Shown here: positions 1 to 4,056 of the stretch, piece by piece
How positions within the stretch are numbered: the stretch's first letter is position 1
Layout: every line of letters starts with the position of its first letter
Assembly: GCA_003535305.1 (NCBI GenBank)
Contig: DOHL01000049.1
Span: forward strand, 1 to 5,185
Reading direction: 5' to 3'
Source: Candidatus Acetothermia bacterium
GTDB lineage: Bacteria > Bipolaricaulota > Bipolaricaulia > UBA7950
Length of the DNA: 5,185 bases
Translations under genes and position numbers: made by a program
The notes under the pieces: generated by a model
Database searches by the model: none
Told to the model about the DNA's origin: nothing
Seen by the model: only the letters and a program-made list of their open reading frames with translations

Positions 1-72
1 GTGCAACTGCGATATGGGGAGGAGATAGGCTTGGGCTGGCGGGATTATGAGCTCGTATCCGTTGACTCATAG
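1..72 (+). CDS. 3' end of an unidentified protein (partial)
   Basis: The first 23 codons of the window read open in frame 1 and end at TAG (70-72). They encode VQLRYGEEIGLGWRDYELVS followed by VDS. The mix of charged and hydrophobic residues looks like the C-terminus of a real soluble protein, not random reading, but I do not recognise the family. The start and most of the gene lie outside the window. Nothing obviously cotranscribed follows within about 260 bases, so it is probably the last gene of its unit. The call rests only on composition and an edge-to-stop open frame. Confidence 0.4.
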   Translation: MQLRYGEEIGLGWRDYELVSVDS

Positions 73-335
73 GGCTGTGAGGGCCTGGCGCACGCAGGTC
101 CACCGTTTGATTTTTGCTGGGGGGCATGCCATACTTTGCCAACAGGAATGGCTACGCCTCGTCCGAGACTTCGCTCGGAAGAGGTGGCCCCTTTGGGGCA
201 GTTCAAAATCCCAAGAAATGGATCATATTGTTCTCTCGCGATTTAGGATTCAGATAGAGTCCAAGAGAGTACGTCATCCATTGAAGAGGACAAGCAAAGG
301 ATTTCTCTCACTCGAATTTACACGCGAGTAGATGC
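73..335. other. Gene-poor intergenic stretch with two hairpins
   Basis: I see no convincing gene here. Two adjacent stem-loops are present. In 157-184, CCTC and TCCGAG pair with CTCGGA and GAGG around an ACTTCG loop, with one G/A mismatch. In 187-199, GCCCC pairs with GGGGC around TTT. They lie 85 bases after the stop of the partial gene. They could slow or end its transcription, but no run of T follows, so a rho-independent terminator is not supported. Short open frames across this stretch have no good ribosome site and no recognisable family. Confidence 0.4.
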
Positions 336-572
336 ATGAACCCGAGATTCAATATCCTTAGCGAAATCAGGGGCGTCGATACCATTGCATCGGGCCGAGG
401 CGTGTACATTCGACGCTATCTGGACCGCGCTTATGGCCGAGGACATTGGCGGAAGATGAAAGGCATAGCCACTGTGGAATTGGCGGATAGTACAATATGT
501 GAGGTTGAGACACACTGGTACGAAGCACACGGCATAGGCCGTAGGGATCTCAAGATTAAGAGGGTGATATGA
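336..572 (+). CDS. Small conserved-type hypothetical protein, WYEAHGIGR motif (78 aa)
   Basis: A basic 78-residue protein of unknown function. The centre reads YGRGHWRKMKG (about residues 33-43), followed by a predicted beta-rich half with ATVELADSTIC and then HWYEAHGIGRRDLKIKR (about 60-76). From memory, the HWYEAHGIG-(R/K)-x-x-x-KIKR ending recurs in short uncharacterised bacterial proteins. I cannot name a domain for it. There are no signal peptide or membrane segments. The ATG at 336 is the only usual start after the in-frame stop at 282-284, but no clear ribosome site precedes it. The stop TGA (570-572) overlaps the next gene by 4 bases (ATGA), so the two are probably translationally coupled. 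A two-gene toxin-antitoxin-like unit is possible from size and layout alone, which is inference. Confidence 0.65.
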   Translation: MNPRFNILSEIRGVDTIASGRGVYIRRYLDRAYGRGHWRKMKGIATVELADSTICEVETHWYEAHGIGRRDLKIKRVI

Positions 573-799
573 TGAGCGAATTTGTTATCTGTATCAACAA
601 TGACAGTAATCCGGCAAGCCTGATTGTCGGCAAAGTGTACCGTAGACTGCCGGATCCAGAAGCGGAGTCGCATAATGTGCTTCGCATCGTAGATGAAGAT
701 CTATCAGGACTTGACGGGTATCTCTATCCGGCGTCCATGTTTGTGCCTGTGGAACTGCCGGAGAAAGCAAAGCAAGTGTTGATGGCGGTGGGAAGCTAA
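569..799 (+). CDS. Small acidic hypothetical protein (76 aa), coupled to the preceding gene
   Basis: A 76-residue acidic protein of unknown function. It opens with MSEFVICINNDSNPASLIVG and continues with a VYRRLPDPEA segment (about 23-32), a VLRIVDEDLSG strand-like stretch, and LYPASMFVPVELP (about 52-64). From memory, the C-I-x-N-x-x-x-x-ASL...LYPAS-x-FVP-x-ELP pattern recurs in short uncharacterised bacterial proteins, so I take it as a real gene. Two ATG codons compete. The one at 569 gives an ATGA overlap with the upstream stop. The one at 572 is 7 bases from the AGAGGG ribosome site (559-564) and may be the true start. There are no membrane segments. Its acidity, against the basic upstream partner, would suit a pair that interacts, but this is not shown. 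The gene ends 56 bases before the attC-like site. Confidence 0.68.
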   Translation: MMSEFVICINNDSNPASLIVGKVYRRLPDPEAESHNVLRIVDEDLSGLDGYLYPASMFVPVELPEKAKQVLMAVGS

Positions 800-855
800 G
801 CGATAGAGGTATTTGTTAAGGCCGTCTGGAGAGGTTGTTCATGCACGAACAAGCT

Positions 856-924
856 GCCTAACCCTCGCTTCAGCCGACCTGCCTGCAGGGGCGCTCCGGC
901 GGGCGACTGAGTTTTTCGTTAGCC
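856..924 (+). other. attC: Integron attC-like recombination site
   Basis: This 69-base imperfect palindrome has the layout of a cassette attC site. The left end is GCCTAAC (856-862, fits RYYYAAC) and the right end is GTTAGCC (918-924, close to GTTRRRY). These ends pair at 6 of 7 positions. Inside a spacer, CTTCAG (868-873) pairs with CTGAG through one unpaired T, the expected L-box pairing with an extrahelical base. A GC-rich inner arm follows. The left half, CTAACCCTCGCTTCAGCCGA, matches the usual left half of attC sites closely. In integrons, IntI recombines the folded bottom strand between G and TT of the right core, here 918/919. The site lies downstream of the 336-799 gene pair and upstream of hicAB, as between cassettes. 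No integrase gene is present, and no attC is seen upstream of 336. Confidence 0.72.
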
Positions 925-937
925 ATACGGATAATAC

Positions 938-966
938 TTGACATGGTGAACTAACTACTATGTAAA
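938..966 (+). promoter_or_regulatory. Predicted sigma-70-type promoter of the hicA-hicB module
   Basis: A perfect TTGACA -35 (938-943) is followed 17 bases later by TGTAAA (961-966), an imperfect -10. TAAAAT (963-968) is an alternative at 19 bases. The promoter lies just after the attC-like site and 14 bases before the hicA start, so it would serve the module itself, not an outside integron promoter. HicB-type antitoxins often repress their own promoter, but this HicB lacks an obvious DNA-binding domain and I see no clear operator. Confidence 0.5.
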
Positions 967-979
967 ATGGGAAAGTAAA

Positions 980-1111
980 ATGGGGACATATGAAAAGTTA
1001 GTAACAAAAATTCTAGGTGGAACATCTGATGCTAATATATCTTTCTCAGATATATGCCAGTTGCTGAATAAGTTTGGCTTTGACGAACGGATTAAGGGAA
1101 ATGATGAGTAA
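980..1111 (+). pseudogene. hicA: Truncated HicA-type mRNA interferase toxin (43 aa remnant)
   Basis: The 43-codon frame starts at ATG 980 after a weak GGGAAAG ribosome site. It encodes MGTYEKLVTKILGGTSDANI and then SFSDICQLLNKFGFDERIKG before ending NDE and TAA (1109-1111). This matches the N-terminal half of HicA toxins, which are small dsRBD-like ribonucleases of about 60-90 residues that cleave mRNA. In the family, the RxxG stretch leads into the segment bearing the catalytic histidine (a G-S/D-H-H-type motif), then a C-terminal strand and helix. All of that is absent. The GGAAATGATGAGTAA that follows is already the hicB leader and start, so an internal deletion appears to have fused hicA codon 40 to the hicB ribosome site. 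The product should lack nuclease activity. A natural short variant is less likely. Confidence 0.72.
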
Positions 1112-1313
1112 GTATCAAGTAATCATTTTTTGGAGCGCGGAAGACGAGGCATTTATTGTTGAAGTACCTGAGTTGCATGGATGTATGGCTGACGGGAAAA
1201 CATATCAGGAAGCCATTGCAAACGCTAAAGTTGTTATTGAAGAGTGGATTGAATCCGCCAGAGAATTAAATCGCCCAATCCCACAACCTAAAGGGCGATT
1301 GATTGACGCCTAA
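1104..1313 (+). CDS. hicB: HicB-family antitoxin, partner toxin broken
   Basis: A 69-residue HicB antitoxin of the short type: a partial RNase H-like fold that binds and masks HicA in the cytoplasm. Visible family features are the first strand SKYQVIIFWSAEDEAFIVEV, the VPELHGCMADGKTY turn (usually PELPGCMADG), the helix EAIANAKVVIEEWIESAREL and the IPQPKGRL end. There is no ribbon-helix-helix or HTH extension. I chose the ATG at 1104 because AAGGGA (1094-1099) lies 4 bases upstream. The ATG at 1101 is too close to that site, and the in-frame ATG at 1074 lies inside hicA and adds non-family residues. The gene overlaps the truncated hicA by 8 bases. Its TAA lies inside GCCTAAC (1308-1314), an attC-type left core, as is common for cassette genes. 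With hicA broken it is an orphan antitoxin, possibly protecting against related HicA toxins. Confidence 0.85.
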   Translation: MSKYQVIIFWSAEDEAFIVEVPELHGCMADGKTYQEAIANAKVVIEEWIESARELNRPIPQPKGRLIDA

Positions 1314-1322
1314 CCAATCGTT
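1308..1322 (+). other. Truncated attC-like left end after hicB
   Basis: GCCTAACCAATCGTT repeats the left-core layout (RYYYAAC plus spacer) of the attC-like site at 856 and includes the hicB stop codon. After it the sequence switches within a few bases to the 3'-truncated IS630 relic, and no right half is visible. I infer that an attC was cut by the IS insertion or a later deletion. Fifteen bases are too few to be certain. Confidence 0.4.
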
Positions 1323-1326
1323 ATCT

Positions 1327-1978
1327 AACACAGTCATAGCGCCCCGGCCGCAGGGAATAGGCGTCTTTACCTCGTCAATCAACTGGCGCGGCGATTCGTC
1401 CATGCAAACCACCGGGAATCTCTGATCATAGGGCCGCTTGTATACGCTCAAAACCTTTTCCATTCGGGCTACAAGCTCTGCGTCTTCTGTTGGCGGGATG
1501 ACCTATCCAATCTTTTTCCAAGACTTAAGTTCGTTTTTTTTAGAACACGGCGAACCGTTTCATGCGAAATACTATCAATGTACTGCAGTTCCACAACCTT
1601 ATCCGCAAGCAGTCGCAACGACCATCTTACACACCCTAAAGGTGGCTTACTACGGCTGAGTGCAACAAGGTGCGCCTCAAGCTTGCCATCGGCTTTCTTC
1701 TTATATATTCTTTGACCTTTGTATCCATTTAATGCGATCTGTAGACCGTCCTTCACAAAGCGTCGCTTAAGTCGGTACAGCTTCATGGCACTGACTTTCA
1801 GCACGTCTGCTACATCCTCTTCTCTTAATGTTCATGGCTTCGGCGCATTCTCGTCGCAGTTCAGAAGAATCAGTGCGTTGAGTACTTTCTGTGAGGCGTG
1901 CTTACCCTTCGATAAAATAGCCTCAAGCTCAAACCGTTCCTCCTGCGATAGCGCGAGTCGATACTTCATATTTGACAT
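1327..1978 (-). pseudogene. IS630-family transposase remnant (nonsense, frameshifts, 3' deletion)
   Basis: The reading starts at ATG 1978 after AAGGAGG 6 bases upstream, with MSNMKYRLALSQEERFELEA, the family N-terminal HTH region. It meets an in-frame TGA at 1834-1832 and continues in the same frame through DVADVLKVSAMKLYRLKRRF and SHETVRRVLKK. At an eight-A run (1534-1541) one base appears missing: the frame must shift to read NELKSWKKIG. A TAG (1505-1503) then replaces an expected Trp before VIPPTEDAEL. The frame continues through VYKRPYDQRFPVVCMDESPR, holding the first catalytic Asp (CMDE), to TPIP. A further one-base shift restores PGRYDCV, after which homology ends. The second Asp and the final Asp/Glu of the DDE triad are absent. 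This is a dead transposase. The frame repairs are inferred from family knowledge. Confidence 0.85.
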
Positions 1979-2002
1979 GATGAACCTCCTTTTCTGGAAG
2001 TT

Positions 2003-2031
2003 ATTATACCACATTCTATCTAACATATCAA
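2003..2031 (-). promoter_or_regulatory. Near-consensus promoter of the IS630 transposase
   Basis: On the minus strand, TTGATA (2031-2026) is followed by a 17-base spacer and a perfect TATAAT (2008-2003). TGG immediately before the -10 makes it an extended -10. It lies 24 bases before the start codon and is the best-matching promoter in the window. It survives although the gene it drives is dead. On the minus strand it points away from the ftsZ-like gene and toward hicB, so it could produce antisense RNA over hicAB. Confidence 0.7.
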
Positions 2032-2134
2032 GTGTGACATGACATTAGAGTTTACCTACCGAGGTATGCCCCAAGACAGGATAAACGGTAAAGCCTTAAA
2101 AACGAGGAATTATTCAGTCGGCAGTCGATTTTTC

Positions 2135-2165
2135 CCTGCCCTGCACAATTACTGTGTAGGGCCGG
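2135..2165. repeat. 31-bp palindromic repeat, copy 1 (at the ftsZ-like stop codon)
   Basis: GCCCTGCACA (2138-2147) pairs with TGTGTAGGGC (2153-2162) around the loop ATTAC, giving a 10-bp stem with one G-U pair. The 31 bases match the reverse complement of 3768-3798 at 29 positions. The ftsZ-like stop codon lies in the loop, and the gene's final residues TGPTQ are encoded by this element. It could also act as an RNA 3'-end hairpin. Neither side has a T-run. Confidence 0.8.
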
Positions 2166-3564
2166 TCTCTTTCTTCGCCTCTTTCTCTTCTTGCTGTTGG
2201 CGGCGCAAGAAGGTCGGGATCTCCAGATTGACTGTTGATATTCGCTCGCGCTTCTTGCGGTAGTCACGAAGAGGTTTTTCAGTGACCGCTTGAAATGCGG
2301 TAGCAATAATCGTAATTTGCAGACGGCCAGCCAGTCGTTCATCTACCACTGCACCGAAGACAACTTCACATTCGGTCGCAGTCGCTTTGCGGATCAGATC
2401 AGCGGCTTGGGTCACCTCTGCTAAACTCATGTCTGTTCCACCGGTTACATTCATGATCAATTTCTGTGCTCCGCGGATCGATCCACCGTCAAGAAGTGGG
2501 TTGGAAGATGCTAACTTCGCTGCGGTAAGGGCACGTTGTTCTCCTTGCGCCTCACCCATTCCCATCATTGCTGTTCCTGTATTGGCGAGAACACTGCGGA
2601 TGTCGGCGAAATCAAGATTAACGATTCCCGGAATCGTTATTAAATCAGAGATGCCGCGTACTCCCTGGTATAAGACACTGTCAGCGAGCTCAAATGCTTG
2701 AATCATCGATAATCCTTTGGGAGCTGTCTCCAATAAACGATCATTGAAGATTGCAATCGTTACATCGGCGGTCTGGCGTAATTTGAGTAATCCTTGCTCG
2801 GCTCTCTGTTGGCGGATCGTCCCCTCGAAGGCGAATGGTTGCGTGACTACCCCGATTGTCAATGCTCCTGCTTCCTTCGCGATCTGGGCGATCATAGGAG
2901 TAGCGCTGGTTCCTGTTCCTCCGCCGAGACCGCAGGCAAGAAAAATGAGATCCATCCCTTCGATAAGGGATGAGATTTCCCAGCGAGATTCTTCTGTTGC
3001 CAATTCGCCTTTCTTGAGATCGCCTCCCGTCCCCCTGCCGGCAGTGATACCCGCTCCTATTTGCAATTTCTTGTTGGCTGAGGAGATGCTCAGGATTTGA
3101 CGGTCGGTATCGAGCGCGATCAATTTGGCGCCGCGGAGCCCTTGTTCTTTCATCCTGTTGACCGCGTTTACCCCGCCGTCTCCAACCCCTAATACAGCTA
3201 TCTTGGTATGAAGTTTGCGTTTCTCTTCTATTTGGCTGCCTTCAATCTCTGATGCAGTTATCTTGGAGTGAAGCTTGCGTTCCTCTTCTACTTGATCGAG
3301 TTCTTCGATCAAAGGCAGTTCTGTGATAATGACGTAGCGTTTTCCCAATGTTTTTCCCACTATCTTCTCTAATTTAGCCAGTTTCTGATAGCAGTACTCT
3401 TTCTTAAATTCGCTGTCCACCTTGATCTTGACAGTATCTTCTCCCAGAGTGACGTGCTTTGAGCTTTGCGGGAGGCACGCTTTGAGAACACGATCATTCA
3501 GCAAAGCGAGCGCTTTGCGCCACAGATCGCTAATTTGCGAACTATCCAGTTGTCGCTGTGCCAT
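2149..3564 (-). CDS. Divergent FtsZ-family GTPase with an N-terminal DnaA-domain-I/DnaX-like module
   Basis: A tubulin/FtsZ-family GTPase. Numbering is from the longer ATG at 3576 (475 aa). I prefer ATG 3564, residue 5, because GGAGGA lies 4 bases before it. Residues 14-88 (LWRKALALL...VTLGEDTVKIKV...FKKEY) resemble DnaA domain I or the DnaX tau C-terminal domain. Residues 96-126 form a duplicated linker. The FtsZ core follows: GVGDGGVNAVNRM (130-142), LDTDRQ (155-160), GGGTGTSATP (218-227), NDRLL (278-282) and the T7 loop NLDFAD (320-325) with its catalytic Asp. A short linker leads to the C-terminal peptide LEIPTFLRRQ (451-460), which in FtsZ binds FtsA, SepF or similar partners. Divergent points are Asp for Gly in the first glycine loop, Ser for Gly in the signature and Phe for Pro before NDRLL. 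It may polymerise at division sites with altered nucleotide turnover, probably as a second FtsZ. No cell-division neighbours are seen. Confidence 0.92.
   Translation of the reverse strand: MAQRQLDSSQISDLWRKALALLNDRVLKACLPQSSKHVTLGEDTVKIKVDSEFKKEYCYQKLAKLEKIVGKTLGKRYVIITELPLIEELDQVEEERKLHSKITASEIEGSQIEEKRKLHTKIAVLGVGDGGVNAVNRMKEQGLRGAKLIALDTDRQILSISSANKKLQIGAGITAGRGTGGDLKKGELATEESRWEISSLIEGMDLIFLACGLGGGTGTSATPMIAQIAKEAGALTIGVVTQPFAFEGTIRQQRAEQGLLKLRQTADVTIAIFNDRLLETAPKGLSMIQAFELADSVLYQGVRGISDLITIPGIVNLDFADIRSVLANTGTAMMGMGEAQGEQRALTAAKLASSNPLLDGGSIRGAQKLIMNVTGGTDMSLAEVTQAADLIRKATATECEVVFGAVVDERLAGRLQITIIATAFQAVTEKPLRDYRKKRERISTVNLEIPTFLRRQQQEEKEAKKETGPTQ
3192..3310 (-). repeat. Tandem 60-bp duplication in the ftsZ-like linker
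   Basis: Bases 3181-3240 and 3241-3300 align without gaps at a 60-base period, about 44 of 60 identical and strongest over 3192-3230 versus 3252-3290. The protein shows VEEERKLHSKI (96-106) then IEEKRKLHTKI (116-126). The downstream copy runs into the first GTPase strand (AVLGVG). The other copy has drifted there to TASEIEG. This is a decayed in-frame duplication across the domain boundary. Confidence 0.8.
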
Positions 3565-3730
3565 CACTTCCTCCATTTGATTTTTGCGTGATATTAAATC
3601 ATATCCAGTTAATAGGACTAACGCAGAAAAACCAAGATTAAATTAAAATACTATAAATCTGCTTCTTACACAACTATTTCTGTTCGGGTAAAGCTGTCAG
3701 CGGCCAGCAAAGAAAGCAGAAAGAAAGTCA
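3565..3730. other. AT-rich upstream region of the ftsZ-like gene
   Basis: This stretch holds no gene. It is AT-rich between 3577 and 3660 and must carry the promoter of the ftsZ-like gene if that gene has its own. On the minus strand I see -10-like TATAGT (3655-3650) and TATGAT closer to the gene. Neither has a good -35 at 16-18 bases, so I do not call a specific promoter. Confidence 0.3.
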
Positions 3731-3884
3731 GTAGGGGCACGGCCCCGTGAAGTAGGACTGCACAGGGCAGGCCCTGCACAGTAATTGTGCAGGGCAGGCA
3801 TGCTGTGGTTCGGAGTAGGGGCGTATTGCAATGGCGGCACAGAGCCTTGGAATGGGCGGCACAGAGCCTTCGAATCGCCCCTAC
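3731..3884. repeat. Nested GTAGGGGC / GCCCCTAC repeat cluster
   Basis: The cluster starts with GTAGGGGCAC (3731) and ends with CGCCCCTAC (3876-3884). A second GTAGGGGCG at 3815-3823 forms an exact 9-base inverted pair with that end, giving a 70-base unit (3815-3884). Inside this unit a 22-base direct repeat occurs twice (3832-3853 and 3854-3875, 20 of 22 identical, GGCGGCACAGAGCCTT core). Between the two left ends sits the 31-bp palindrome, copy 2. From memory, GTAGGGGC...GCCCCTAC pairs recur as short intergenic repeats in many bacterial genomes. They look like small non-autonomous or REP-like elements. No protein coding is supported here. Confidence 0.7.
3768..3798. repeat. 31-bp palindromic repeat, copy 2 (upstream of the ftsZ-like gene)
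   Basis: GCCCTGCACA (3771-3780) and TGTGCAGGGC (3786-3795) form a perfect 10-bp stem around GTAAT. Copy 1 at 2135-2165 is the reverse complement with two mismatches, so the two copies face each other across the ftsZ-like gene. Part of the unit (CTGCACAGGGCAGG) is repeated immediately before it at 3758. Confidence 0.8.
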
Positions 3885-3895
3885 AAACTGAACGC

Positions 3896-3934
3896 TTACA
3901 AGATAACCCTCACTCTGTTTGGGTAAACAAACAT
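3896..3934 (-). pseudogene. Start of a lost gene: strong RBS with a 12-codon remnant
   Basis: On the minus strand AAGGAGG (3946-3940) stands 5 bases before ATG (3934). The frame gives MFVYPNRVRVIL and then TAA, 12 bases before the GTAGGGGC repeat cluster. The ribosome site is among the best in the window, yet the product is tiny and unrecognisable. I infer that a gene once started here, downstream of the cysteine synthase, and was cut by the repeats. A leader peptide is possible, but no cysteine codons are present, so a Cys attenuator is not supported. Confidence 0.4.
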
Positions 3935-4021
3935 GTGGCCCTCCTTTGTTTTGTCAAGCTCGTTCTCTTGCGTAGGAGCGTTGTCCGCCTGAGCCTGTTC
4001 GCGTAGGTCAACGCATATATA

Positions 4022-4041
4022 CCAGGGGTCAATGCCCCTGG
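4022..4041 (-). terminator. Possible terminator hairpin after the cysteine synthase gene
   Basis: CCAGGGG and CCCCTGG form a perfect 7-bp stem around a six-base loop, 15 bases after the cysteine synthase stop on the minus strand. It is followed by TATATATG, not a clean T-run. It is a plausible transcript 3' end or stability hairpin, but a weak rho-independent terminator. Confidence 0.4.
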
Positions 4042-4056
4042 ATTCCAATTCCCGGC

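Larger units (their letters stand above)
1323..2045 (-). mobile_element. Decayed IS630-family insertion sequence
   Basis: This segment is a relic of an IS630 / Tc1-mariner-type element on the minus strand. It includes the element's promoter (2003-2031), a ribosome site and a heavily mutated transposase gene. The far side is cut: transposase homology stops at about 1327, after the first DDE aspartate region, beside the truncated attC-like end. Family elements insert at TA dinucleotides and have terminal inverted repeats. I cannot define either terminal repeat here, so both limits are approximate. The outer right limit was set near TGACATGACATTA at about 2035-2047. Confidence 0.7.

Noticed and set aside
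125..256. 43-codon + strand frame beginning MPYFANRNGYASS
   Set aside because: The G-run before the ATG is too close to act as a ribosome site, and no family is recognisable.
47..331. 94-codon + strand open frame
   Set aside because: It overlaps the more protein-like frame ending at 72, crosses two hairpins, lacks a ribosome site and has unconvincing composition.
837..852. Short palindrome TTGTTC / GAACAA before the attC-like site
   Set aside because: The 6-bp stem is not followed by a T-run and is adjacent to the larger structure. It is too weak to call a terminator or operator.
1322..2025. TATCTAACA present at both 1322-1330 and 2017-2025
   Set aside because: A 9-base direct repeat near the edges of the IS relic could suggest a target duplication, but the right copy lies inside the promoter spacer and IS630 elements duplicate only TA. 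It is probably chance.
2030..2050. TGTGACATGACA as an IS630 terminal inverted repeat
   Set aside because: No matching partner could be found at the truncated left end, so the repeat cannot be confirmed.
2387..3100. Open frames on the + strand within the ftsZ-like gene
   Set aside because: They are antisense shadows of a gene with clear FtsZ motifs.
3785..4006. 73-codon + strand open frame
   Set aside because: It is built from the hairpin and GTAGGGGC repeat cluster and has no protein-like features.
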